Positions 34,941-43,881 of a stretch of DNA of 64,000 bases are shown piece after piece. Numbering within the stretch: the stretch's first letter is position 1; the number at the start of each line of letters is the position of its first letter. The position numbers were made by a program, and so were the translations under genes. Source of the DNA: Shouchella shacheensis (GTDB lineage Bacteria; Bacillota; Bacilli; Bacillales; Bacillaceae_D); contig NZ_LLYY01000003.1 of NCBI RefSeq assembly GCF_001484965.1, forward strand, positions 1 through 64,000, given 5' to 3'. Under the pieces are notes generated by a model that was not told where the DNA came from, did not search any database, and saw nothing but the letters and a program-made list of their open reading frames with translations.

Positions 34941-36407
34941 TCATAAAAGACCAGGCTTTATCGGCAGCAATACGTCTACGGTCGTCCCGACATTTTCTTC
35001 ACTTGAAACATGTAAGTCTCCATCATGGGTATCAATGATTTTTTTACAAACCATCAAGCCTAGACCTGTTCCTTTTTCTTTTGTGCTATAAAACGGTTCT
35101 CCTAATTTTGACATTCTGTTTTTTGGGATGCCGCTCCCTTCATCCACAAATCGAATAAGAATATGGACCTGTCCCTGCATTTCTGCCTTTATATAAACGG
35201 TTTTACCTCCCGGAGTCGCTTCGATGGCATTTTTCAACAGATTCATAAACACCTGCTTCATTTTGTTTGTTGCGCATTCAATTGGCTTTAGCCCTGGCTC
35301 AATATCCAAAACGATTTCGATATTATGAAGCAAGGCCTCAGAATGGAGCAACGTCGTCGCTTGCTCGAGGAGGAAGGCCAAATCCGCCTCCTCAAATGGA
35401 GTCGCTTCAGATTGCGAAAGTAGCAACAAATCGCTAATAATGGCTTCTACGTAACCCAGTTCATTAAGCATAATGTCCAAGTATTTTCGTTCATTTTCGC
35501 CTTCCATTTTAGGGAGGAGCAATTGAACAAAACCCTTAATGGACGTTAAAGGATTGCGGATTTCATGGGCCACACTCGCCGCTAATTGACCGGCTAGCGC
35601 TAGTTTTTCCGTTTGTTGTAGCATTTCCTCGGTTTCTTTTTGTTTTGTGAGATCTCGTATCACCACTTGCTGCGCAGGGGTTTCCTTATACATTATAGGA
35701 GTCCATCTCATTTGGACAGAACGCTCTTCCCCATCCTCACGCAATAATTTAAGTTCAAACGGATCAGGAGGTGGGTCTGTTTCTTGAAACTTCATCTGTT
35801 GAAAGAAAAATGTTTGGTCATTGGGATGGACAATTTCATGGACAGACTGACCAATCATTTCTTCTATTTGCACAGCTCCCAAAAGCTCTAGGCCGGCATC
35901 ATTAAGGTAAACCCATTTCCCCTCCTGACAAATACCGATGGTTTCCTGAGATTGTTCTACTAACAACCGGAAGCGCTCTTCCCTTTCTTTCAAGATTTCA
36001 TATTCACGTTTGCGATCAGTAACGTCTCTTGATGAGCCGACGATCCCCACAAATTCGCGGGAATCGCTTATGTTCTGAAAGTTTGTTTCTATCCATATGT
36101 AGCGACCTTCTTTTCGGCGGACACGGTACGTAACGTTTTGCCCGGAGTGATCAACCGTTTTTTTAAAAATCGCCTGTACGTTTGAGCGGTCTTTAGGGTG
36201 GCAAAGGTCAACGAATGGATAGCCGTCTAGTTCTTCTGGTGTGTACCCAAGCAAAGAAGAAACAGCAGGTGAAATCAATTGTATGGTACCGTCTTGTGTA
36301 TGGTAGGTTATCATATCCGCTAACGAATCAGTCAACATTGGATAAATTTTTAACTCCTCGTAAAATGCTTTCATTTCATTAAAAATAGACTCAAATTTAT
36401 GTTCCAT
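34941..36407 (-). CDS. PAS-domain sensor histidine kinase (sporulation kinase type)
   Basis: 488 residues, no transmembrane helix seen, so probably cytosolic. Two PAS domains (about 25-135, with GYTPEELDGY and a PAC segment, and about 145-255), a HisKA domain with phosphoacceptor SVAHEIRNPLTSIKGFVQLL (about 278-297), and a HATPase with N box (LLKNAIEATP), DEGSGIP and KGTGLGL. This is the architecture of KinA/KinE-type phosphorelay kinases; feeding Spo0F is inference. No response regulator is adjacent, which fits an orphan kinase. Confidence 0.9.
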   Translation of the reverse strand: MEHKFESIFNEMKAFYEELKIYPMLTDSLADMITYHTQDGTIQLISPAVSSLLGYTPEELDGYPFVDLCHPKDRSNVQAIFKKTVDHSGQNVTYRVRRKEGRYIWIETNFQNISDSREFVGIVGSSRDVTDRKREYEILKEREERFRLLVEQSQETIGICQEGKWVYLNDAGLELLGAVQIEEMIGQSVHEIVHPNDQTFFFQQMKFQETDPPPDPFELKLLREDGEERSVQMRWTPIMYKETPAQQVVIRDLTKQKETEEMLQQTEKLALAGQLAASVAHEIRNPLTSIKGFVQLLLPKMEGENERKYLDIMLNELGYVEAIISDLLLLSQSEATPFEEADLAFLLEQATTLLHSEALLHNIEIVLDIEPGLKPIECATNKMKQVFMNLLKNAIEATPGGKTVYIKAEMQGQVHILIRFVDEGSGIPKNRMSKLGEPFYSTKEKGTGLGLMVCKKIIDTHDGDLHVSSEENVGTTVDVLLPIKPGLL

Positions 36408-36545
36408 GATTATTCATTCCTCACTTCCTTTTGCTACAATACACCATACCGGTCAAATTTAAAATACCACCATTGAATCCCTTGGTTACGACAAACGTTA
36501 GGGCTCTTTCACAGACTCTAAAAGAGGAAGTCCATGAGTGGACAA

Positions 36546-36672
36546 CTCCCACGCCTAAAGGCGCAAGCATGTGATCCTTCACAAGGATTCTTGAATGATA
36601 AAAAGAGACGTCCATTTCTGGCATCTGAGTGCCTCTTTGAGTTCAGGGCCGTGTCACTGCTCAAAAAGAGGC
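36546..36672 (-). other. Structured region behind the LexA-box promoter
   Basis: Three hairpins in series on the minus strand: GCCTCTTT / AAAGAGGC (about 36630-36672), GAATCCTT / AAGGATC (36573-36590) and CGCC / GGCG in GCGCCTTTAGGCGTGGGAG (36546-36564). The last resembles the right end of IS200/IS605-type elements. An open frame (36421-36624, 67 codons) lies here but matches nothing I know. The gap 36408-36859 holds this region, the LexA promoter and the regulator promoter. Confidence 0.4.
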
Positions 36673-36680
36673 GGCTACTT

Positions 36681-36716
36681 AGTATAACAAACATACGTTC
36701 ATAAGAACAAATGTTT
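36681..36716 (-). promoter_or_regulatory. LexA-box promoter on the minus strand
   Basis: Read on the minus strand: TTGTTC (36710-36705), 18-base spacer, TATACT (36686-36681). The spacer contains TGAACGTATGTTTG (36701-36688), 13 of 14 bases of the Bacillus LexA/DinR consensus CGAACRNRYGTTYG. A second, weaker box (GAACAAATGTTT on the + strand, 36705-36716) overlaps the -35. No intact gene follows. Confidence 0.65.
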
Positions 36717-36793
36717 TACTCACCATGAAACAGTGGAACTTACAAGAGGAGCTAGGATGCGTTTTCAACCTCTCTTCATCGAACCGAAGTACT

Positions 36794-36824
36794 GTTATAG
36801 TAACGGCTGCAATTGGAGTATAAT
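36794..36824 (+). promoter_or_regulatory. Promoter of the RpiR regulator with a short palindrome
   Basis: TATAAT at 36819-36824, 35 bases before the gene; the -35 region is poor and overlaps GTTA-TAG-TAAC (36794-36804), a possible operator. Confidence 0.4.
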
Positions 36825-36859
36825 CATAAAAAAAGATTCTTCGTTAAAGGATGTAGGAC

Positions 36860-37612
36860 ATGCTATTATTTGAAGAAAGAGTGAAGCAGTTTGAGTATAA
36901 GTTGAATGAGACGGATGAGGCCGTGGTGGAGTACGTGAGAGAGCACAAGGTTGCTGTAGTAAAAAAGTCGATTCAAGCACTTGCCACAGAGCTTTTCACG
37001 GTCCCTAATACGATTACAAGAGTTAGCAAGAAACTCGGCTATGACGGCTATTCCCAATTGAAGAATAGTTTAAAGGTAGAGCTGGATGAAGCGGAATCTG
37101 AAAGAAAAACGGGGCTTGCGCTGCATATTGCAAAAACGTTTGACTTGCTTGACGATGCCAAGGTAGAGCTTGTCACAAAAAAACTGTGTGAAGCGCGACG
37201 GGTTTTGTGTTATGGGGTGGGGGATACCGCCCCTTTTTGTGAAATGTTTGCCAGTAATCTAAAGAAGGTCGGGCTGGACGCCCGTTTTCATATGCATCGT
37301 CATGAAATGATTGCAGAAATCGAGGCGATGAAAAAAACGGATATCCTGTTTATCCTAAGCTTTTCCGGAGAAACAAGCCAAATTCTTGAGATCGCTTCTC
37401 TAGCGAAACAAAAGGGGCTCCCTTTGATTTCACTAACACACTTCTCACAAAATGCCCTTCAAAGAGTGGCGGATGTGAATCTGTATTGTTACGCCCCAGA
37501 AATGAGGCTCAATGGGTACAACGTAACGGATCGGACCACGGCGATGGTGGTTTTGCGAACTGTATCGGAATCATGCTGGACTTATACAGGATATGTGTAT
37601 AAATACACATGA
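36860..37612 (+). CDS. MurR/RpiR-family transcriptional regulator
   Basis: 250 residues: N-terminal HTH_6 domain (about 1-75; VPNTITRVSKKLGYDGYSQL) and a SIS sugar-phosphate-binding domain (about 105-230; LCYGVGDTAP, LSFSGETSQILEIASLAK). Such proteins sense phosphosugars. It precedes a fructose-type PTS and an alpha-mannosidase, so it probably controls that operon, in the place that the GntR-type MngR has in E. coli. It has its own terminator before the PTS gene. Confidence 0.9.
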   Translation: MLLFEERVKQFEYKLNETDEAVVEYVREHKVAVVKKSIQALATELFTVPNTITRVSKKLGYDGYSQLKNSLKVELDEAESERKTGLALHIAKTFDLLDDAKVELVTKKLCEARRVLCYGVGDTAPFCEMFASNLKKVGLDARFHMHRHEMIAEIEAMKKTDILFILSFSGETSQILEIASLAKQKGLPLISLTHFSQNALQRVADVNLYCYAPEMRLNGYNVTDRTTAMVVLRTVSESCWTYTGYVYKYT

Positions 37613-37642
37613 AAGCGGTATAGTGTGATCGCTTCTGTGTAA

Positions 37643-37674
37643 AAGTAAGAAGATCCCATCTTCTTGCTTTTTTT
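37643..37674 (+). terminator. Terminator between the regulator and the PTS gene
   Basis: AAGAAGAT / ATCTTCTT, 3-base loop, then GCTTTTTTT; only 40 bases before the PTS start. Confidence 0.85.
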
Positions 37675-37713
37675 GCGTTAGGATAAACCCATAAGCCAAA
37701 AGGGGTGAGCCTT

Positions 37714-39642
37714 ATGTTGTTAACTGAAGCAACGTCGCCAGACTTAATTTCTATTAAAGAACCCCTGCGTACAAAGCAGGAAGTGATTGACTTTATGGTT
37801 GCGAAGCTTGCCAAGGAGGGGAAGATTCATTCGGAGAACGACTTCAAGCAAGCAATCCTTGAGCGAGAAGCCCTATCTGCAACTGGGTTCGAGGGCGGTC
37901 TTGCGATTCCGCACGGAAAGTCAACGGCTGTAAAAGAAGCCGCATTTGCGGTCGTGACACTTGCTGAGCCACTTTCCGATTGGGAAAGCATCGATCCAAA
38001 CAATAAAGTGGAACTTGTGTTCATGCTTGCGATTCCTGAAACTGAAGGCGGTTCTACCCATCTTAAATTGTTATCTGAACTGACCACGCGTCTCACAGAC
38101 GAATCGTATAAAAACAGCTTGCTCGACGCTTCTTCAGCCAATGCTCTATATACAGCTCTGGATCCTGAAAAAGAAAGCGCTACAGCTGAAGACTTCCCAG
38201 ATGACACTCCGTTACGAAACGAAACGATCCTAGCTGTAACTGGGTGTGCCGCAGGGATTGCTCATACGTACATGGCTGCCGAAGCGCTAACGAAAGCAGG
38301 AAAAAAAGCCGGTGTTCAGGTGCTGGTTGAAAAGCAAGGGGCAAACGGCATTGAAGGACGCCATACGAAAAGTCAACTGAGGAATGCCTCAGCGGTCATC
38401 TTCGCAAGCGATGTGGCTGTGAAAGAAGAGGAGCGGTATGCTCATCTTCCAAAAGTGAAAACGAGTGTGGCTGCGCCATTACGAGACGCAGATACGTTTA
38501 TAGCCCAAGCGTTAAAGAAAGCCGAATCATACGAACGCAACGAACCGGTGGAAGAAACAATGGGTGAGGAGGACGAAAATCGATACTCCTTTAAAACAGA
38601 AGTCAAGGATTCTCTGTTAACCGGAATATCCTACATCATCCCCATTATCGTTGCAGGGGGAATGACGCTTGCAGCGGCCGTTTTCATTGCTCAGACCTTT
38701 GATTTACAAGCACTCTACGACACGGAAGGATCATGGTTATGGATGCTCCGTCAACTAGGCGGCAGCCTCATCAATACACTGATGATTCCACTTCTTGCAG
38801 GCTACATGGCGTATTCAATTGCCGATAAGCCAGCCCTTGGACCAGGTCTTGCAGCGGGTGTAGCCGCGAACTTGATTGAAAGTGGGTTTCTCGGCGGGAT
38901 GCTTGGTGGTTTATTAGCGGGTTACTTGCTGAAACTCATGAAGCACTACATTAAGCCTAAAGGAACATTTGCGGGTTTTATTAGCTTCTGGGTGTATCCC
39001 GTTATTGGGACCCTTGTCACCGGTTCAATTATGCTGTTTGTGGTCGGGTCCCCTCTCGCATCACTGAATAACGGTCTTGTTAACTGGCTTGGAACGTTAT
39101 CTGGTACGAATGCACTCATTTTAGGTGCAGTGATTGGCGCCATGGTTTCCTTTGATTTGGGCGGGCCAGTTAACAAAGCGGCGTACACATTTTGTATTGG
39201 CGCGATGGCGAGTGGGAATTTTATTCCCTACGCAGCCTTTGCTTCCGTGAAAATGGTCTCGGCCTTCGCCGTTACCGGAGCTACGGTCGTAGGGAAGGCG
39301 CTGTACTCGAAGCAAGAACGTGAGGTTGGGAAACAAACGTGGCTGCTGGGCCTTGCTGGAATTACGGAAGGAGCGATTCCATTCATGATTAAGGATCCAA
39401 TTCGCGTGATCCCTTCATTAGTGGCTGGTTCAGCTGTCACAGGAGCAATCGTTGCTTATTTTGGAATTGGACTCTCTGTACCTGGCGCGGGCATCTTCTC
39501 TCTCGCTCTGCTAGACGGCGGAAATGCCTTTACAGCTGCGGCTATCTGGTTGGGTGCAGCGGTCGTTGGTGCCGTGATTTCCATGTTCTTGTTGCTAGCT
39601 GCGAAAAAAAGAAAAGTGCGCCAAGAAGCGCACGCACGATAA
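37714..39642 (+). CDS. mngA: PTS fructose/mannosylglycerate-type EIIABC permease
   Basis: 642-residue single-chain PTS transporter: EIIA (1-150, phospho-His in GLAIPHGKS, about 67), EIIB (about 175-270, phospho-Cys in AVTGCAAGIAHTYMAAEAL), EIIC (about 300-640, about nine helices). The fructose family includes E. coli MngA, which brings in 2-O-alpha-mannosyl-D-glycerate; the mngB-like gene 18 bases downstream supports this. Fructose cannot be excluded by sequence. ATG 37714 follows AAAAGGGGTG; a GTG at 37705 overlaps the site. Confidence 0.85.
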   Translation: MLLTEATSPDLISIKEPLRTKQEVIDFMVAKLAKEGKIHSENDFKQAILEREALSATGFEGGLAIPHGKSTAVKEAAFAVVTLAEPLSDWESIDPNNKVELVFMLAIPETEGGSTHLKLLSELTTRLTDESYKNSLLDASSANALYTALDPEKESATAEDFPDDTPLRNETILAVTGCAAGIAHTYMAAEALTKAGKKAGVQVLVEKQGANGIEGRHTKSQLRNASAVIFASDVAVKEEERYAHLPKVKTSVAAPLRDADTFIAQALKKAESYERNEPVEETMGEEDENRYSFKTEVKDSLLTGISYIIPIIVAGGMTLAAAVFIAQTFDLQALYDTEGSWLWMLRQLGGSLINTLMIPLLAGYMAYSIADKPALGPGLAAGVAANLIESGFLGGMLGGLLAGYLLKLMKHYIKPKGTFAGFISFWVYPVIGTLVTGSIMLFVVGSPLASLNNGLVNWLGTLSGTNALILGAVIGAMVSFDLGGPVNKAAYTFCIGAMASGNFIPYAAFASVKMVSAFAVTGATVVGKALYSKQEREVGKQTWLLGLAGITEGAIPFMIKDPIRVIPSLVAGSAVTGAIVAYFGIGLSVPGAGIFSLALLDGGNAFTAAAIWLGAAVVGAVISMFLLLAAKKRKVRQEAHAR

Positions 39643-39660
39643 AGGAGTGGACCATCGTAG

Positions 39661-42267
39661 ATGAAAAACGTTCATGTTGTACCCCATATGCACTGGGACC
39701 GGGAATGGTATTTTTCGACGGAGGAATCCCGTATCCTGCTCGTTAATAACATGGAAGAAATCATGGAAATGCTGGAGACTAATCCAAATTATCCGTACTA
39801 TGTCTTAGATGGACAAACGTCCATCCTCGAAGATTATTTTGCTGTGAAACCGGAAAACAAAGAGCGTGTGAAGAAGCTTGTACAGGAAGGACGCTTGATC
39901 ATTGGACCCTGGTACACGCAAACCGATGAAATGGTTGTCGCTGGAGAGTCTATTGCGCGCAACTTGCTCTATGGAATCAAAGATACAAAGGCATTCGGAG
40001 ACTATATGCCAATTGGGTACTTGCCTGATTCGTTTGGTCAGTCCGCGCAGATGCCGCAAATTCTCCAGGGCTTTGAGATTGATTACGCGATGTTCTGGCG
40101 GGGGACGTCCGAGCGCATGGGCACAGACAAAACGGAGTTTCACTGGGAAAGCGATGATGGCTCACGTGTGTTAACGCAGCTATTGCCGCTCGGCTATGCG
40201 ATTGGAAAATACTTGCCGGAAGAAGTAGAGGCGCTAAAAAAGCGGATGAGCAAGTACATGCCTGTGCTTGATCGCGGCGCGACAAGTGAGCATATCTTGC
40301 TCCCGAACGGGCATGATCAAATGCCGATTCAAAAGAACATCTTTACGATTTTAGAGCAGCTAAAGAAAATCTATCCGAATCGTCATTTCTTTTTAAGTCG
40401 CTATGAGCATTTATTTGCTGAAATTGAGAAAAACAAAGAGCTGCCGACGCTAAAAGGAGAGTTTCTCGACGGAAAGTACATGCGCGTTCACCGCAGCATT
40501 TATTCCACCCGTATGGACATTAAGGCGGCAAATGCGCGGATTGAAAACAAGTTAACGAATATACTCGAGCCGCTTGCCTCGATGGCGTACAAGCTTGGCT
40601 TTGAATACCATCATGGCTTAATTGAGCTCATCTGGAAAGAGATGATGAAAAACCATGCCCACGACTCGATCGGCTGCTGCTGCTCCGACAAGGTTCATCG
40701 AGAGATATGTGGCCGCTTCTTCCTGGCCGAAGAAAAAACCGATCAGTTGATCGAGTTCTACAAACGGAAGATTGTGGATGCTATTGAAACAGAGAAGACG
40801 GAAGACCGTTTCACACTGTTCAACCTGCTTCCATACGAGAGGGAAGAGGTCGTGACCACAACGATTATCTCGAAGCTCCCGAGCTTTACACTTGTCGATG
40901 AAACCGAGAATGAACTGGATTTTGAGCTAATGAAAGCCGAAGAAATCGACCCGGGTCTGATTGACCGTCAAATTGTTCACTACGGGAACTATGATCCGTT
41001 CATCAAGTACACGATTCAACTTAAAGACCGTCTACCGGCTCTTGGGTATAAAACGTACTTCGTGACAGAAAGCGATGAGGAGCTGAATAATGAGACAACT
41101 TCGGTTGATCAGGTCGATACCGACTTCTTCACGCTTAATGTGGCAGAAAACGGAACCTTAACCATCCATGATAAAAAGAACAACCGAACGTACAACGATG
41201 TACTTGTACTTGAAGACGGTGGAGACGATGGGGATGAATACGATTTTTCGCCACTTGCCGATGAGACATTGATCTTTAGCGATACAGTACAGACGAACAC
41301 AACCATAACAGAGAACCGCCACGCCGCTCACGTTCACATTCAGTACAAGCTAGCACTGCCAGAAGATTTAAAAGAGCGGCAGGCAGAGGGGACGAATGGT
41401 TTCGTAGATGTAACGATTGAATTGACGGTGCCGAAGCATAAACCGGTGATTGACGTTCGGTTCACGTTGAATAACCAGGCGAAAGACCATCGTCTTCGCG
41501 CCTACATCCCAACGGATATCGCTTCCTCCTTTTCCATAAGCGATAATCAGTTCGGAACGATTAAGCGCGGTGTTTACGACGAAGCGATGGATATCTGGGA
41601 GGAAGAAGGCTGGAGCGAGCGTCCTGATTCGATCTATCCGATGATGAGTTTCGTTGGCCTCTCTAATAACGAGCACGGGGTCGCTGTCCTTTCAAACAGC
41701 ACAAGGGAGTACGAAATTGTTGGAGACGAGTACGATACGATTGCTGTTACCTTGTTTAGAAGTGTAGGTGTGCTTGGAAAAGAGGAGATGCTCCGACGTC
41801 CTGGGCGCCCATCTGGTATTAAACTGCCAACGCCTGATTCGCAGCTGCTTGGAGAAATCCACATCGACCTTGCAATTGCTACGCATAGCGGCGACACACG
41901 AAGTGCCAACGTCGCAAGAGTGGCTAAGGAATACCTCACGCCGGTGGTGTCTTACAATAAAATTCCGCACAATGCGATGAAGCTAAATCCTGAAGCCGTC
42001 CACACGCCAGCCACCTTCAGTCTTCTGCATGAGAGAAGCCCTGAAGCGGTGTTAAGTACGCTAAAAAAAGCAGAGAACGAAGAGAAACTTGTCCTCCGCT
42101 TTTATAACGCCATGGAAGCTGACAAAGACATGAAGTTTCAGCTAGGAGAGGTAGAAGGGGCGCAAATAGCCAACTTAAATGAAAAGCCTCTAGAAACAGC
42201 GGCAGTAGAAAATGGAAGTGTGAAGCTTCATGTAAAGATGAATCAAGTGAAAAGCCTAATGTTTTAA
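39661..42267 (+). CDS. mngB: Alpha-mannosidase, GH38 (MngB-like)
   Basis: 868-residue glycoside hydrolase family 38 enzyme. The N-terminal HVVPHMHWDREWY carries the zinc His-x-Asp pair; the nucleophile Asp is in GYLPDSFGQSAQMPQI (about 123-138); HDSIGCCCSD (about 335) is typical of the MngB branch, and length fits E. coli MngB (877). MngB cleaves 2-O-(6-phospho-alpha-mannosyl)-D-glycerate to mannose 6-phosphate and glycerate, matching a PTS-imported substrate. Cytosolic: no signal peptide. GGAG lies rather far (13 bases) from the ATG. Confidence 0.88.
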   Translation: MKNVHVVPHMHWDREWYFSTEESRILLVNNMEEIMEMLETNPNYPYYVLDGQTSILEDYFAVKPENKERVKKLVQEGRLIIGPWYTQTDEMVVAGESIARNLLYGIKDTKAFGDYMPIGYLPDSFGQSAQMPQILQGFEIDYAMFWRGTSERMGTDKTEFHWESDDGSRVLTQLLPLGYAIGKYLPEEVEALKKRMSKYMPVLDRGATSEHILLPNGHDQMPIQKNIFTILEQLKKIYPNRHFFLSRYEHLFAEIEKNKELPTLKGEFLDGKYMRVHRSIYSTRMDIKAANARIENKLTNILEPLASMAYKLGFEYHHGLIELIWKEMMKNHAHDSIGCCCSDKVHREICGRFFLAEEKTDQLIEFYKRKIVDAIETEKTEDRFTLFNLLPYEREEVVTTTIISKLPSFTLVDETENELDFELMKAEEIDPGLIDRQIVHYGNYDPFIKYTIQLKDRLPALGYKTYFVTESDEELNNETTSVDQVDTDFFTLNVAENGTLTIHDKKNNRTYNDVLVLEDGGDDGDEYDFSPLADETLIFSDTVQTNTTITENRHAAHVHIQYKLALPEDLKERQAEGTNGFVDVTIELTVPKHKPVIDVRFTLNNQAKDHRLRAYIPTDIASSFSISDNQFGTIKRGVYDEAMDIWEEEGWSERPDSIYPMMSFVGLSNNEHGVAVLSNSTREYEIVGDEYDTIAVTLFRSVGVLGKEEMLRRPGRPSGIKLPTPDSQLLGEIHIDLAIATHSGDTRSANVARVAKEYLTPVVSYNKIPHNAMKLNPEAVHTPATFSLLHERSPEAVLSTLKKAENEEKLVLRFYNAMEADKDMKFQLGEVEGAQIANLNEKPLETAAVENGSVKLHVKMNQVKSLMF

Positions 42268-42278
42268 AAGAAATGAAC

Positions 42279-42318
42279 GGCCCCCGTTCTCTTAGATACA
42301 GGAGGATGGGGGCTCTTC
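42279..42318 (+). terminator. Possible terminator after mngB
   Basis: GCCCCC / GGGGGC stem with a long loop, followed by TCTTCT. Confidence 0.4.
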
Positions 42319-42353
42319 TAATGCACTCGACGGCACAATTTGAAATGTTGGAT

Positions 42354-42390
42354 AAAACGAAAAGCTGTTCCTTAAAAAAGGAGCCAGCTT
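42354..42390 (-). terminator. Terminator of the APC permease gene
   Basis: AAGCTGTTCCTT / AAGGAGCCAGCTT imperfect stem; on the minus strand TTCGTTTT follows. Confidence 0.7.
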
Positions 42391-42421
42391 CCTTATTGTT
42401 GCTCAATGGGAGGTGAACTCC

Positions 42422-43777
42422 TCAACCTTGGGTGGATTCCTTCGCCCCATTTTTCCGAAACAACAGAGCTACAATCACAATCACGATAACAAACCCGAGA
42501 CTTGCATAAAACCCCGGCCGGATCGCTTTCTCAAGGAGGGTCCCACTGACAGCAGCGACAATTAAAAACAAGCCGATTATGCTCATCACTTTGTCAAAGG
42601 CTTTGAACTTAAGAAGGCGCATGGCGGAAATGATGATAAAAAACCAGTTATACAAGATCAAAATACCGGCAGCCGTGGTGATGTATTCGTAAATTTTCCC
42701 AGGCAAAAGCAAAGCGGTGACGATCGAAATGATTAGGCCGAGAGTCGCCAGTCCAAGGGAAGGAAGAGGCAACTCCTTGAATTTCAACTTCTTTTTGAAA
42801 AACTTAGGCGCGTCCCCATCTTTCGCGAGTGTTACGAGTAGCGTGGTCACACCGAAGAGGGCCGCGGTTAAAGCTGAAAAACCGGCAATGATAATGGCCC
42901 CGTTAAAGACATGCGGGAAAAAAGGAAGGTCGTACTCACTCAAAGCTGTTACAAAGGGGCTTTCCTTATCCGTAAAGGCATCTACGGAGATCATGGAAAC
43001 AGCGAGAACTAAGGAAGCAACATAAATCAACGTCAGTAGTCCGAGCAGTACCTTCCCGGCTTTTGGTGCATCTTCTTTCTTTTTAAGCTGCATGGCCATG
43101 AGCCCAATCACTTCAATGCCGCCAAAAGCGTAGAAGCCATAGATCAGGGAGGACCAGAAACCTACGAAGCCTTCTGGAAAAATGTCATTCGCGGACCTGG
43201 GAAGCGCTGGACTTGCGCCGCTGCCGTCAATCCAGCCAAAAACGGCAGAGAGTCCAAGAATAATGAACATAACGATGGCACTTGTTTTTACCACGGCAAG
43301 GATGTTTTCGACTTTATCAAAGCCTTTAGAACCGAGTAGGACAACTACGATGGATAGAGCGGCATAGATGGTGGCGAATATCCATAAAGGCACGTCCTCA
43401 AACCAAAAACGAGAAAGAATGGACAGAGCGGTGAGCTGACTTCCCATGATTAAGATGTTCGAGGCCCAGAAGTTCCAGCCGCAGCCAAATCCTACACGTT
43501 TGCCGAAAGCCTTTCTGGCATAATAGCAAAAAGAGCCTTCTTGCGGGTCATCTGCGGTCATTTTTGCTAAAACGTTGAAGACGATGTATGTTCCAAGCGC
43601 TGCGAGCAGAAAGGAAAAAACAATCGAAGGACCAGTAATTTTGATACCGATGGCTGACCCGAGAAAGTAGCCGGTCCCAATCGTACAGCCTACACCAAGC
43701 AAGGACAGCTGCCACCATTTCAAGTTTCCTTCTTTTTCGTTTTTCGCTTTATTTGCACTTGGACTGTTGCCGCTCAT
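42422..43777 (-). CDS. APC-superfamily amino acid permease
   Basis: 451-residue, about twelve-helix secondary transporter. The first-helix motif GVGCTIGTGYFLGSA and EGSFCYYARKAFGK are typical of the amino acid-polyamine-organocation family. The product starts with a hydrophilic, Lys-rich tail. The substrate is not predictable; D-serine/alanine/glycine-type permeases are the nearest pattern I can offer. GAGGAG lies about 7 bases before the ATG. Single gene. Confidence 0.87.
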   Translation of the reverse strand: MSGNSPSANKAKNEKEGNLKWWQLSLLGVGCTIGTGYFLGSAIGIKITGPSIVFSFLLAALGTYIVFNVLAKMTADDPQEGSFCYYARKAFGKRVGFGCGWNFWASNILIMGSQLTALSILSRFWFEDVPLWIFATIYAALSIVVVLLGSKGFDKVENILAVVKTSAIVMFIILGLSAVFGWIDGSGASPALPRSANDIFPEGFVGFWSSLIYGFYAFGGIEVIGLMAMQLKKKEDAPKAGKVLLGLLTLIYVASLVLAVSMISVDAFTDKESPFVTALSEYDLPFFPHVFNGAIIIAGFSALTAALFGVTTLLVTLAKDGDAPKFFKKKLKFKELPLPSLGLATLGLIISIVTALLLPGKIYEYITTAAGILILYNWFFIIISAMRLLKFKAFDKVMSIIGLFLIVAAVSGTLLEKAIRPGFYASLGFVIVIVIVALLFRKNGAKESTQG

Positions 43778-43840
43778 GTGAATTCTCCTCTTCTTTGTTC
43801 TCTTGCATAGAGTTTGTGTCCCGAACTCTTTTATTCAACG

Positions 43841-43872
43841 TAAAAAAAACCAGCTCGCTGGCGGCTGGTTTC
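43841..43872 (-). terminator. Terminator of the minus-strand LysE gene
   Basis: AAACCAGC / GCTGGTTT, 9-base loop, followed by T5 on the minus strand. Confidence 0.88.
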
Positions 43873-43881
43873 AAGCGACGC

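Noticed and set aside
37609-37623. Possible catabolite-responsive element TGAAAGCGGTATAG before mngA
   Set aside because: Only about 10 of 14 consensus positions and the right half is poor; it also overlaps the regulator stop.
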